DNA of 64,000 nt from VXYL01 sp965208525 (lineage in GTDB: Bacteria; Pseudomonadota; Gammaproteobacteria; Pseudomonadales; Azotimanducaceae), in contig OZ242340.1 of NCBI GenBank assembly GCA_965208525.1, forward strand, positions 1,984,001 through 2,048,000, given 5' to 3'. The position numbers and the translations under genes were made by a program. Of this stretch, positions 44,550-52,872 are shown piece by piece (the first letter of the stretch is position 1; each line of letters begins with the position of its first letter). The notes under the pieces are model-generated. The model had not been told where the DNA came from, did no database searches, and was given only the letters and a program-made list of their open reading frames with translations.

Positions 44550-44768
44550 GGCGGTGAATCGCGCAACGCAAAGGCGGCGCATCATACTCCCAACTAGATT
44601 CCATGAGTGGGGCCGATGCTCGCGGTCTTCTTGCGTTGCCGAGGGCGTCGTAGGGGCGGGGCTTGTCGCCTACGAGGCGTTAGTCGAAGCACAGCAGTTC
44701 GCGCAAGCGAAATGCCAAACGCGCCCGCACATACCTCAAAGCTGACGCGAAGTGGCCGTTGGGGGCGC

Positions 44769-45362
44769 CTACTCGATGCGACGAACGTGTTGCAGCACGA
44801 TGTGGGTGAGGGGTACGTCGGCCATGCCGTTCCGGGTGCCGGTGTCGGTCAGCTCGATATCTTCCGCGACATCGAAGCCGGCCACTAGTTGGCCGAACAC
44901 CGTGTAGCCAGGTGCTTCGGCAGTGGGGTCGAGGTGCTGGTTGTCGAACATATTGATGTAGAACTGCGCGCCGGCGGAGTTCGGGTCCGCATGGCGCGCC
45001 ATGGCCACGCTCCAGCGACGGTTGGCGAGGCCATTGCCCGATTCGTTCACCACCTGCCGGGGCGGCGTGCGGTATTCGAGCGCGCCATCGTAGCCGCCGG
45101 TCTGGATCATGAAGCCGGCGATGACGCGATGGAACACCAGGCCCTCGTAGAAGCCGGACTCTACGAGATCGAGGAAGTTGGCGACGCTGGCGGGAGCCTT
45201 GTCCGGGTAGAGCTCGATGGTGAGCTCGCCGGCGGTAGTGGTGAGCGTGACGCGGGGCGGTGCCTTTTGGCTCGTCTCCTCGGCCGTTGCGGCCGCATTC
45301 GCCAAGCCCATCGCCAACACCAGCGATCCGCCGAGGGCACGGACAACAGCACGTCGATTCAC
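44769..45362 (-). CDS. Exported cyclophilin-type peptidyl-prolyl isomerase
   Basis: A 197-residue cyclophilin. An N-terminal signal peptide (MNRRAVVRALGGSLVLAMGL, cleaved near ANAAATAEE) sends it to the periplasm. The isomerase domain shows FHRVIAGFMIQTGGYDG with the catalytic Arg-Phe-x-Gln pattern, then FYINMFDNQHLD. It accelerates proline isomerisation in exported proteins (PpiA-like). It overlaps pdxJ by 4 bp: its ATG lies over the pdxJ stop on the minus strand, so the two are translationally coupled. Confidence 0.9.
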   Translation of the reverse strand: MNRRAVVRALGGSLVLAMGLANAAATAEETSQKAPPRVTLTTTAGELTIELYPDKAPASVANFLDLVESGFYEGLVFHRVIAGFMIQTGGYDGALEYRTPPRQVVNESGNGLANRRWSVAMARHADPNSAGAQFYINMFDNQHLDPTAEAPGYTVFGQLVAGFDVAEDIELTDTGTRNGMADVPLTHIVLQHVRRIE

Positions 45363-46141
45363 CTTCCTAGCTCCTTGAGATAGCGGTGCACGGTTTGCAC
45401 CATGCCGAATTCGAGCGCATCGGCGGTGAGCGCGTGGCCGATGGACACCTCCGCAATGTCGCCGATGGCGACGAAGGCGCGCAGGTTCGCTAGATCAAGG
45501 TCGTGACCGGCGTTCACTCCAAGGCCGATGTCCGTGGCGTGGCGAGCGGCATCGCCATAGCGCGACAGCGATGTCTTGGCGGCCGCGGTGTCGAGCCCCG
45601 CGGCGTTGACGACGTCGGCGTACGGGCCCGTGTAAAGCTCGATGCGGTCGGCGCCTACATCGCGCGCCCGCTCGATTTGAGCGCGCACGGGGTCCATGAA
45701 CAAGGACACGCGCACGCCCATCGACTTGAGTTCGGCAATGGTCTCGCGCACGCGGGCGAATGTCTCTGCGCCGGCAAGGTCCCAGCCGTGGTCGGAGGTG
45801 AGTTGATCGTCCGCGTCGGGCACCAGCGTGCATTGATCGGGCCGCGCTTGCCGCACCAACGAAAGAAAGCCGGGGTAGCCGTCCCGTTCCCCGGCAGCGG
45901 GATTGCCCTCGATGTTGTACTCGATGCCGGCCGCGGCCCGCACGACCTGCGCCAAGGCCGGAACGTCGTCCGCGCGGATGTGGCGCTGGTCCGGGCGCGG
46001 ATGTACCGTGATCCCATCGACGCCGGCGACGATCAGCTTGCGGGCGAAATCGCATACGTCCGGTCGCCCCGGGACCCCGGGCTCGAAACGCGCGTTGCGC
46101 AGCCACGCGATCTTGTTGACGTTGACGGAAAGCGCCGTCAT
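45359..46141 (-). CDS. pdxJ: Pyridoxine 5'-phosphate synthase PdxJ
   Basis: A 260-residue TIM-barrel enzyme that joins 1-deoxyxylulose 5-phosphate and 3-amino-2-oxopropyl phosphate to make pyridoxine 5'-phosphate, the last step of the DXP-dependent vitamin B6 pathway. Typical parts are LSVNVNKIAWLRNAR, GITVHPRPDQRHI (with the active-site His and Arg), YNIEGNP, CTLVPD and IGLGVNAGHDL. The ATG at 46141 overlaps the stop of the YgiM-like gene by 4 bp (ATGA); a slightly earlier GTG is less likely. It is in a coupled chain yciB - ygiM-like - pdxJ - cyclophilin. Confidence 0.93.
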   Translation of the reverse strand: MTALSVNVNKIAWLRNARFEPGVPGRPDVCDFARKLIVAGVDGITVHPRPDQRHIRADDVPALAQVVRAAAGIEYNIEGNPAAGERDGYPGFLSLVRQARPDQCTLVPDADDQLTSDHGWDLAGAETFARVRETIAELKSMGVRVSLFMDPVRAQIERARDVGADRIELYTGPYADVVNAAGLDTAAAKTSLSRYGDAARHATDIGLGVNAGHDLDLANLRAFVAIGDIAEVSIGHALTADALEFGMVQTVHRYLKELGR

Positions 46142-46536
46142 TGCCACGCGTCCCGACGCTGCGGTCGCGACTTGATGAGCACTCCGAGCACGATGCCGAC
46201 CAGCATCAAGCCACCGCCGATCAGCATCCAGCGAAGCTGGCGATCGTCTTCAAGATCGGCGTTGAGTACCCTGAGTGCCGCGAGTTCGTCCTCGGTGCGC
46301 CGCTGCGCGGCCACGAGTTCGGCTCGCTCGGCTTCCCATTGCTCCTGCGCTGCTTGCGTGGTGCGGTCCGGAGCCCCTGCCTCCTCAGGCGTTTCGATCT
46401 CCCCTGGAACGTCGACGCGCGGCACCGGTGTTTCCCCTTGGCGAGCGTCCTCGGCCTCCTGTGCCCACGTCGGCAGAGCCGCCGCGGCCAGTAGCAAGGC
46501 AGCAACACCAAGCCAGGGGCTCTGCAACCGTCGCAT
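46138..46536 (-). CDS. YgiM-like membrane protein lacking the SH3 domain
   Basis: A 132-residue protein with a signal peptide (MRRLQSPWLGVAALLLAAAA ending PTWAQ), an acidic Pro-rich linker, a coiled coil (AQEQWEAERAELVAAQRRTEDELAALRV) and a C-terminal membrane helix (WMLIGGGLMLVGIVLGVLI) followed by a basic end. This is the C-terminal layout of the YgiM/TIGR04211 family, which normally starts with an SH3-type domain; that domain is missing here. It may anchor something on the periplasmic side of the inner membrane. The start is the ATG overlapping the yciB stop (TGATG). Confidence 0.55.
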   Translation of the reverse strand: MRRLQSPWLGVAALLLAAAALPTWAQEAEDARQGETPVPRVDVPGEIETPEEAGAPDRTTQAAQEQWEAERAELVAAQRRTEDELAALRVLNADLEDDRQLRWMLIGGGLMLVGIVLGVLIKSRPQRRDAWQ

Positions 46537-47108
46537 CAACCCGGCGGTTCCGTCGCGTTGCCTGCCTCCTCTTGGGAGTCGGAGAACTCACCGCGCGCTG
46601 CAAGCCAGCCGCCTGTCGCCAGCACCAGTATCACCGGGATGGCGATCACGGACGCCAGTCTGTATGTGACCCAAGCCTGCTCGCTGAACTTGTGCGCCAC
46701 ATAGAGGTTCAGGCAACCGAAGAGCATGAAGCCGACGGCCCAGATCCAAGTGAAGTCGCGCCAGCCATCCTTCGACAGCTTCATGGCGCCGCCCAGGTTA
46801 CGCTCGACGAAGTCGCCCTTGCCTACAAAGCGGCTGCCGATGAGGGCAAGACCCATGATCCAGCCGACGATGGTGGGCTTCCACTGGATGAAGATCGGAT
46901 TCCTGAGCAGCAGTGTGGCGGTGCCGACCACCATTGCCAGCCAGAACACGAGCCACATTTGCGGCGTGATGGGCCATTTCCGCAGCCGATAGAACAGAAG
47001 CTGCACGGCCACTGCCACCATGAGCGCCCCGGTGGCCGCGTAGAAGCCCGCCAGAAAATAGGCCGCGCCGAACACCACCACGGGCGCGAGTTCAAATGCC
47101 TGCTTCAT
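46536..47108 (-). CDS. yciB: Inner membrane-spanning protein YciB (septation protein A)
   Basis: A 190-residue membrane protein of the YciB/IspA-septation family. Residues about 5-175 form five or so helices: FELAPVVVFGAAYFLAG, YAATGALMVAVAVQLLFY, PQMWLVFWLAMVVGTATLLL, KPTIVGWIMGLALIG, and later VGFMLFGCLNLYVA and LASVIAIPVILVLA. The conserved signature KWPITPQMW and NPIFIQWKPTI is present. The family affects envelope integrity and cell division in enterobacteria. The ATG at 47108 (MKQAFELAPVV) is chosen; the longer frame has a non-hydrophobic extension. It heads the coupled minus-strand chain. Confidence 0.9.
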   Translation of the reverse strand: MKQAFELAPVVVFGAAYFLAGFYAATGALMVAVAVQLLFYRLRKWPITPQMWLVFWLAMVVGTATLLLRNPIFIQWKPTIVGWIMGLALIGSRFVGKGDFVERNLGGAMKLSKDGWRDFTWIWAVGFMLFGCLNLYVAHKFSEQAWVTYRLASVIAIPVILVLATGGWLAARGEFSDSQEEAGNATEPPG

Positions 47109-47224
47109 GTCGGCGCCGTCGTCTCCTCGCGTGTTCCCGCTTTCGACTTGCCAAGGGATGCGTTTTTCGTTCCGGCAAGCGATCATAAGCGAAACTGCAT
47201 ACGTAACAACGGAGTTGCACCACC

Positions 47225-47836
47225 TTGAGTCAGTTCCTCGCCGTTCATCCGGAACATCCGCAGCCCCGGCTGGTGAAACGTGCAGCCGAGATTCTGGCCG
47301 GCGGCGGCGTCATCGCCTACCCCACCGATTCCACCTACGCACTCGGGTGTCAGGTTGGCGACAAGACTGCGGTGGAGCGCATCTGCCGCATCCGCCGGCT
47401 TGAGCGGGATCACCTTTTCACCCTCGTATGTCACGACCTTTCGCACCTTGCCACCTATGCGCGGGTGGACAACACCAGTTTCCGCTTCATCCGCCACCAC
47501 ATTCCGGGGCCTTACACGTTCCTGCTCCGCGCAACCCGCGAGGCTCCGCGGCGACTCGTGCATCCACGTCGCCGCACCATCGGCCTGCGGGTGCCCGAAA
47601 GCGCCATCGTCCGAGCGCTGATCGAGACCCATGAAGGCCCGCTCATCTCCACGAGCCTGCTGCTTCCGGGCGACGAAGCGCCGCTGACCAATGCCGACAG
47701 CATCCGCGAGCGGCTCGAACGGGATGTGGACGCCATCATCGACGGTGGCCATTGCGGGGTCGTGCCAACGACCGTGGTGGACCTCACCGAAGGCGACGTG
47801 AAGGTAGTGCGGGAGGGCCTCGGCGAACTAACGTAA
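47225..47836 (+). CDS. Sua5/YciO/YrdC-family protein
   Basis: A 203-residue protein of the YrdC-like fold, closest to YciO. The nucleotide-binding region shows GGVIAYPTDSTYALGCQVGDK, RLERDHLFTLVCHDLSHLATYARV and RTIGLRVPES, matching the L-threonylcarbamoyl-AMP synthases that start t6A synthesis on tRNA. YciO itself is a paralogue with weaker activity, so the exact role is unsure. Start is TTG at 47225 with GGAG about 12 bases upstream. It is divergent from yciB and precedes trpS, an order common in gammaproteobacteria. Confidence 0.85.
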   Translation: MSQFLAVHPEHPQPRLVKRAAEILAGGGVIAYPTDSTYALGCQVGDKTAVERICRIRRLERDHLFTLVCHDLSHLATYARVDNTSFRFIRHHIPGPYTFLLRATREAPRRLVHPRRRTIGLRVPESAIVRALIETHEGPLISTSLLLPGDEAPLTNADSIRERLERDVDAIIDGGHCGVVPTTVVDLTEGDVKVVREGLGELT

Positions 47837-47889
47837 ATGGCGTGCAGCAACGGGTCGCAGACTCCTAGCGCCGCCAAGTCTCTGGGGCC

Positions 47890-47895
47890 TATAAT
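47890..47895 (+). promoter_or_regulatory. Possible -10 box before trpS
   Basis: TATAAT, preceded by GGCC, lies 29 bp before the trpS start. No good -35 box is seen at the proper spacing, so this is a weak call. Confidence 0.3.
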
Positions 47896-47924
47896 CCCGC
47901 TAACCCGTTAGGCGAACCTCGAAC

Positions 47925-49139
47925 TTGACAAGCACCGACGCCAACCAGCGCGTTTTATCGGGAATGCGTCCAACGGGGCGGATGCACATTGCCAACTACC
48001 ACGGGGCGCTCAAGAACTGGGTGCGCCTGCAGCACGAGTACGAGTGCTTCTTCTTCGTCGCCGACTTCCACGCCCTGACGACGCACTACCAGGACCCGCA
48101 GGACATCGAGCAGGCCACCTTCGACATGGTGGTGGACTGGCTCGCCGCCGGTCTTAGCCCCTCTGCCTGCACGATGTTCGTGCAGAGCAAGGTGCCCGAA
48201 CATGCCGAGCTTCATCTCCTGCTGTCGATGATCACCCCGGTGAGCTGGCTGGAACGGGTGCCGAGCTACAAGGATCAGCAGGCGAAGCTGAACGACCGCG
48301 ACCTCTCCACCTACGGCTTCCTCGGCTACCCGGTGCTGATGAGCACAGACATCCTCATGTACCGCGCCGGCAACGTGCCGGTGGGCGTCGATCAAGCCGC
48401 CCATGTCGAGATCACGCGAGAGATCGCCCGCCGCTTCAATCACATCTTCGGCCGCGAGCCGCAGTTCGAGGAGAACGCCGAGGAAGCGGTGAAGAAGATG
48501 GGGCGTCGTGCCTCGCGCCTCTACCGCAGCGCGCGTCGCGATTACCTCGAACGCGGCGACGAGGAAGCGCTAGAACGCGCGCGGGCCCTGCTCGCCGAGC
48601 AGCAGAACCTCTCCATCGGCGACCGCGAGCGACTGTTCGGCTACCTCGAAGGCAGCGGCCGCATCATCCTGCCAGAGCCGCAGGTATTGCTGACCGACAC
48701 GCCCAACGTGCCGGGGCTTGACGGCGAGAAGATGTCCAAGTCCTACGACAACGTGATCCGGATGCGAGAGGCGCCCGACGTGGTGGAGAAGCAGGTTCTC
48801 ACCATGCGCACGGACCCCGCCCGGGTACGCCGCGACGATCCGGGCGATCCGGACAAATGCCCGGTGTACGCCCTGCACGAGGTCTATTCAGACGCCGAGG
48901 TGAAGACGTGGGCAGCCCACGGCTGCCGCAACGCCAGCATCGGCTGCGTGGACTGCAAGCGTCCGCTGATCGATGCCATCAACACCGAGCAGGCGCCGTT
49001 CATCGAACGGGCGGAACAGTTCGAGAACAACCCCGATCAAGTGCGAGCGATCTTGCTCGACGGTTCTGAGGAAGCGCGGGATCACGCCCGCCAGACATTG
49101 GAAGAGGTGAAGGCAGCCGTTGGAATCAGCTACCGCTGA
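47925..49139 (+). CDS. trpS: Tryptophanyl-tRNA synthetase
   Basis: A 404-residue class I aminoacyl-tRNA synthetase. The HIGH-type motif is TGRMHIANYHGAL (near residue 17-29) and KMSKSYDN lies near 270. It is longer than the usual 330-350 residues because of an insert (about residues 185-240, ARRDYLERGDEEALERARALL) typical of a gammaproteobacterial subgroup. It charges tRNA-Trp. The start is a TTG just before the conserved NQRVLSGMRPTG; an internal Met at residue 14 is too late. ScpA follows in the same orientation. Confidence 0.93.
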   Translation: MTSTDANQRVLSGMRPTGRMHIANYHGALKNWVRLQHEYECFFFVADFHALTTHYQDPQDIEQATFDMVVDWLAAGLSPSACTMFVQSKVPEHAELHLLLSMITPVSWLERVPSYKDQQAKLNDRDLSTYGFLGYPVLMSTDILMYRAGNVPVGVDQAAHVEITREIARRFNHIFGREPQFEENAEEAVKKMGRRASRLYRSARRDYLERGDEEALERARALLAEQQNLSIGDRERLFGYLEGSGRIILPEPQVLLTDTPNVPGLDGEKMSKSYDNVIRMREAPDVVEKQVLTMRTDPARVRRDDPGDPDKCPVYALHEVYSDAEVKTWAAHGCRNASIGCVDCKRPLIDAINTEQAPFIERAEQFENNPDQVRAILLDGSEEARDHARQTLEEVKAAVGISYR

Positions 49140-49275
49140 CGGCCTTTCGGGTATCGCCGCCTCGGCGGCGATGCCAGACAGGCCGGCAGCCTTCGGCGCG
49201 AGCGAACGCGAGCCCGAAGGCCAGCAGTTGCGAACGCAACTGCCGACGCGCTCGCAAGAGCGCGCTGACGCCGCG
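49140..49275. repeat. Palindrome-rich REP-like block
   Basis: Between trpS and scpA. It contains GCCGCC-TC-GGCGGC, CAGTTGCG-AA-CGCAACTG (49225-49242) and CGCGCTC-GCAA-GAGCGCG (49247-49264). The segment AACTGCCGACGCGC (49238-49251) is shared with units at 50935 and, with one change, 38229. An open frame for a longer ScpA runs through it. Confidence 0.6.
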
Positions 49276-49284
49276 GGAACGGCG

Positions 49285-50160
49285 ATGTCCGCTGCCGGTG
49301 CGCCCGTCGCGCCGGGCGCGGCAACCACCGCCGAAAACCGGGGCCGGGTGGTGGCCATCGTCCGAGGGCAAGCGCTGACCAAGCTCCCGGAAGATCTTTA
49401 CATCCCGCCCGATGCGTTGGCTGTGATCCTCGCAACCTTCGAGGGTCCGCTAGACCTCTTGCTCTACCTGATCCGCCGCCAGAATCTCGACATTCTGGAG
49501 ATCAGCGTGTCGGCGGTGACGGACCAGTACATGCGCTATATCGAGCTGATGACGGCGCTCGAACTCGACCTCGCCGGGGAATACCTGTTGATGGCCGCGA
49601 CGCTCGCGGAGATCAAGGCGCGCTTGGTGCTGCCGCGGCCAGCAAATGCCGACGACGAGGAGGAAGACCCGCGCGCCGAACTGGTCCGACGCCTGCGCGA
49701 ATACGAGCGCTTCAAGGCGGCGGCGCAAAAGCTCGACGACCTGCCGCGCGTGGAGCGCGACGTACACCCGGCGCGGGCCGCCCGCCCACGCCTGGTGGCA
49801 GAGCGAGCCGAGCCGGACGTTACCCTCGCCGAACTCCTCGCGGCCTTTGCCGATGCGATGCACAGGGCAGAGCTCCATCGTCACCACGAGATTGCGAGAG
49901 AGCCGCTGTCGGTGCGGGCACGTATGACCGAAGTCTTGGCTCGCCTCGGCGATGCGTCTTCTTTCGTCGCGTTCACGCACCTCCTGAATCCCACCGAAGG
50001 CCGTCACGGCCTTGTCGTGACCTTCCTCGCACTGATGCAACTGCTGCAGGACGGCCTGATCGAACTGGTGCAGGCTCGCGCCTACGCCCCCATTCACATC
50101 CGCGCCCAAGGAGAGATGCACGAACGACGGGACCGTTCCCTTGCCCCAGCGACGTCCTGA
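49285..50160 (+). CDS. scpA: Segregation and condensation protein A
   Basis: A 291-residue kleisin subunit that bridges the SMC heads and ScpB to compact the chromosome. The N-terminal conserved core is FEGPLDLLLYLIRRQNLDIL and EYLLMAATLAEIKARLVLPRP; the C-terminal winged-helix part is FVAFTHLLNPTEGRHGLVVTFLALMQL. The frame is open upstream to a TTG at 49120 overlapping trpS, but that extension lies in a palindrome-rich block and is of low complexity. I therefore chose the ATG at 49285, though its ribosome site is weak. ScpB follows after 8 bp. Confidence 0.9.
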   Translation: MSAAGAPVAPGAATTAENRGRVVAIVRGQALTKLPEDLYIPPDALAVILATFEGPLDLLLYLIRRQNLDILEISVSAVTDQYMRYIELMTALELDLAGEYLLMAATLAEIKARLVLPRPANADDEEEDPRAELVRRLREYERFKAAAQKLDDLPRVERDVHPARAARPRLVAERAEPDVTLAELLAAFADAMHRAELHRHHEIAREPLSVRARMTEVLARLGDASSFVAFTHLLNPTEGRHGLVVTFLALMQLLQDGLIELVQARAYAPIHIRAQGEMHERRDRSLAPATS

Positions 50161-50168
50161 ACAACCAT

Positions 50169-50843
50169 ATGGAGACACGGACACTTAAGATGAATGCTGG
50201 CCACATCCGAAAGGTGCTCGAAGCCGCCCTGCTGGCGGCGGACTCCCCGCTCTCCGAGAATCGCCTCGCCAGTCTCTTCCTGGACGGTGAACTCCCGCCG
50301 GACGATCCCAAGGCCGCCATCCGCGCCACCTTGGCGCACATCGCTGCCGAGAACTCCGGGCGCGGCTTCGAACTCGTGCAGGTGGCAAGCGGCTGGCGCT
50401 TCCAGATTCCGCAGGACCTCGCGCCGTGGGTGGGAAGGCTGTGGCACGAGCCCCCGCCGCGCTACTCCCGGGCTCTGCTCGAAACCCTTGCCCTCGTCGC
50501 CTATCGCCAGCCGGCAACCCGAGGCGACATTGAGTCGGTGCGCGGCGTGGGCGTGAGCGCAAGCATCATGCGCACGCTCCTGGAACGCGGTTGGATTCGC
50601 GCCGTCGGCCAACGCGACACTCCGGGCCGCCCCACCCTCTACGGCACCACGCGCGCCTTCCTCGACTACTTCAACCTCCGCCACCTCGACGACCTGCCAC
50701 CCCTCGACGAACTGCCGGGCCTGCTGGACGAAACCGGCGCAGGTGAGTTCGCGGAAGTGGAGGAGGCGCTCGCTCAAGAGGAAGACGGGGCGAACGACGC
50801 CCCGCTCGAAGTCGAACCTTTGGCACCGGCCGCCGCCGGCTGA
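50169..50843 (+). CDS. scpB: Segregation and condensation protein B
   Basis: A 224-residue protein of two winged-helix domains that binds ScpA in the SMC condensin complex. The N-terminal part LEAALLAADSPLSENRLASLF and the family signature SRALLETLALVAYRQPATRGDIESVRGV, then DTPGRPTLYGTT, are clear. The acidic tail EVEEALAQEEDGAND is usual. The ATG at 50169 is chosen; a second ATG seven codons in is possible. It follows scpA closely and precedes rluB, as in many gammaproteobacteria. Confidence 0.92.
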   Translation: METRTLKMNAGHIRKVLEAALLAADSPLSENRLASLFLDGELPPDDPKAAIRATLAHIAAENSGRGFELVQVASGWRFQIPQDLAPWVGRLWHEPPPRYSRALLETLALVAYRQPATRGDIESVRGVGVSASIMRTLLERGWIRAVGQRDTPGRPTLYGTTRAFLDYFNLRHLDDLPPLDELPGLLDETGAGEFAEVEEALAQEEDGANDAPLEVEPLAPAAAG

Positions 50844-50856
50844 TTGGTAAGGAGCG

Positions 50857-50990
50857 GCAACCCTCTGGAAGGGGGGTGCCCCGCCGCGAAGCGCGGGACC
50901 GGCTTCAAGTCGAAGGCGGCAGTTCGCGCCAGCGAACTGCCGACGCGCCCTTCAGCGCGCGCAAGCTGGGTTCCTCCGGCCTTCGGGCCG
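50857..50990. repeat. REP-like palindromic block
   Basis: Between scpB and rluB. Main stems are GGCAGTTCGC-GCCA-GCGAACTGCC (50918-50941, 10 bp perfect) and CGCGC-CCTTCA-GCGCG (50944-50959). AACTGCCGACGCGC (50935-50948) is identical to the unit before scpA. A further small stem, GGCC-TTCG-GGCC, is near 50978. Confidence 0.65.
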
Positions 50991-51016
50991 CGCCTTCCTT
51001 GCCATACACTCGCGCC

Positions 51017-51856
51017 ATGTCCGAGAAGCTGCAAAAGGCGCTCGCGGACCGCGGCCTTGGTTCCCGGCGCGAGATGGAACGCTGGATTCAAGCCGGGCGG
51101 GTTGCGGTGAACGGCGAGACCGCGACGATCGGTGCCCGGGTGGACGGGAACGACCGCATCGTCGTGGACGGCGAACCGGTAGCAGAGGCACCTTCCACGC
51201 ATTGCCGGGTCCTCGTGCTCAACAAGCCCGAAGGCGTGATCGTCACCCGCCGCGATCCCAAGGGCCGCCCGTCGGTCTTCGACGACCTGCCCCCGCTCAC
51301 CGGTGGCCGCTGGATCAACGTCGGCCGTCTCGACATCAACACTGGTGGGCTCCTGCTCTTGACCAACAGCGGCGCCCTGGCCAACCGCCTCATGCACCCA
51401 AGCACCGGCATCGACCGCGAATACGCCGTCCGCGTCAACGGCCTCCTCGAGGACGAAGCGCTAGAGCGCCTCCGCACGGGCATCGTCACCGACGCCCGCG
51501 CCGAACGCTTCTCCGACATCCGCTACTACAACGGCAGCGGCAGCAACCACTGGTACCACGTCGTTCTCATGGAGGGTCGCAACCACGAAGTCCGTCGCCT
51601 CTTCGCCGCCGAGGGTGTCCGAGTTACTCGCTTGAAACGTGTCCGTTATGGGCCCGTCGCCCTCCCGTCGTGGCTCAAGCGAGGCCAGCGCACCGAGATG
51701 AACTCCACCGACACGGCCACCCTGCACCGCCTCCTGGGCCTTCAGCCCCCCAGCTCCCGCCGCCGTCCCAACCAAACCCGCTCCGTTCTGATCCCGTATC
51801 CGTCGCTTGCAACAAGGGCGGCAGGCGTCTCGGCTGGAAGTGCGTCATCGGGCTGA
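51017..51856 (+). CDS. rluB: Ribosomal large subunit pseudouridine synthase B
   Basis: A 279-residue RsuA-family pseudouridine synthase. It has an N-terminal S4 RNA-binding domain (KLQKALADRGLGSRREMERWIQ) and the catalytic domain with the Asp in GRLDINTGGLLLLTNSG. RluB converts one uridine of 23S rRNA helix 89. The C-terminal tail after EMNSTDTATLHRLLGL is poorly conserved. The ATG at 51017 starts MSEKLQKALA; the open frame upstream is within the repeat block. Its 3' end overlaps the next possible start. Confidence 0.92.
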   Translation: MSEKLQKALADRGLGSRREMERWIQAGRVAVNGETATIGARVDGNDRIVVDGEPVAEAPSTHCRVLVLNKPEGVIVTRRDPKGRPSVFDDLPPLTGGRWINVGRLDINTGGLLLLTNSGALANRLMHPSTGIDREYAVRVNGLLEDEALERLRTGIVTDARAERFSDIRYYNGSGSNHWYHVVLMEGRNHEVRRLFAAEGVRVTRLKRVRYGPVALPSWLKRGQRTEMNSTDTATLHRLLGLQPPSSRRRPNQTRSVLIPYPSLATRAAGVSAGSASSG

Positions 51857-52787
51857 CGGTCGGTTGGTTTGCTGGCATGCTGTTCGGAACTACGGTTGTT
51901 TGGGAGTCGGGTGCTTGGATGCCACACCTGTTGGCTCGGCATTGCACGAAGGCGTTGCGGCAGAGCTAGGGTTCATTCCGCCATCGCAAGCCGGCAGTGG
52001 GGTGCACCGCGTCGATTTGCGCACGCGTGCATACGGACTCGGGCGGCTTGAGTGGAGCGAGGTTGCCGTGGCGAGCGCCCGTGGGGTGACGGGGCTTGGA
52101 ATCGACAGCAGCGGCTTTGCGCTTCTGTTGAGCCCAAGCGCCGTCACGGACTTCTACGACTGCGGCAGCGTGATGGCGACCTACTACGCGGAATGCAAAG
52201 CCACGGCGCGGGAACTGACCGGTGCGCGCATCACCTACACGTTCGACCACATCATCCGTGAGCCTGGCCTGCAGTACTCGGGTGGGGGCATCGACGGGAC
52301 GCAACGCCGGTCCGGTGTCGAGCGAGGTGGTGGCTACATCGGCGGCGTGCATATGGACTACACCGACAACACGACCTGGGATCGCTATCTGGCGCTACAT
52401 GGCGAACGTGTTCCGGAGGATGCGGAAGGCGCTTGCGTGCTCAACTTCTGGCGGCCGCTCAGCGCGACGGCAGACGACCATCCACTGGCGGTTTGCGACG
52501 CGCGCACGGTTCGCGCCGAAGACCTTCAGGAGTCTGTCATCTACGGCTATGGCGCCGAGAACTACAGTTGGCACGACATCGGCATCGAGACCTTCAGCGT
52601 CGCCCACTCGCACCGCCACCGGTGGTACTACGTTCCCGGCATGACCCCGGAGGAAGTGCTGGTCATCAAGTCGTACGACTCCGAGGGGGTGATCGGCAGA
52701 GCCTGCCCGCACGCATCGTTCGCCCATTCCAATCCGACCGGCGAGCCACGACGGAGCATCGAACTGCGGGTGCTTTGCTTCCTGTAG
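51807..52787 (+). CDS. CmcJ/NvfI-family oxidoreductase
   Basis: A protein of up to 326 residues related to the CmcJ/NvfI non-heme iron/2-oxoglutarate-type oxidoreductases found near antibiotic and fungal metabolite genes. The match rests on HMDYTDNTTWDRYL (iron-binding H-x-D), CVLNFWRPLS, then HPLAVCDARTV and HSHRHRWYYVPGMTPEEVLVIKSYD, where the second His and the Arg for 2-oxoglutarate would be. The true start is uncertain: the first 40 residues overlap the rluB end in another frame and are not conserved-looking; several GTG/TTG codons follow. The substrate is unknown. It stands alone, convergent with the glycosyltransferase. Confidence 0.7.
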   Translation: MQQGRQASRLEVRHRADGRLVCWHAVRNYGCLGVGCLDATPVGSALHEGVAAELGFIPPSQAGSGVHRVDLRTRAYGLGRLEWSEVAVASARGVTGLGIDSSGFALLLSPSAVTDFYDCGSVMATYYAECKATARELTGARITYTFDHIIREPGLQYSGGGIDGTQRRSGVERGGGYIGGVHMDYTDNTTWDRYLALHGERVPEDAEGACVLNFWRPLSATADDHPLAVCDARTVRAEDLQESVIYGYGAENYSWHDIGIETFSVAHSHRHRWYYVPGMTPEEVLVIKSYDSEGVIGRACPHASFAHSNPTGEPRRSIELRVLCFL

Positions 52788-52835
52788 TGCATATCCCGTG
52801 TACTGTTAACGCGTTACGAGATCTGTTCCATACGA

Positions 52836-52858
52836 GGGGACGGGCTTGTCCCGTCCCC
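52836..52858. repeat. GGGGACGGG hairpin between convergent genes
   Basis: GGGGACGGG-CTTGT-CCCGTCCCC is a perfect 9-bp stem. It matches the second unit of the REP-like element at 38258-38278, including the following CCTAC. Like that copy it lies between two converging genes, so it may be a bidirectional terminator or nucleoid site. Confidence 0.55.
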
Positions 52859-52872
52859 TACGGCGCCTCGAG

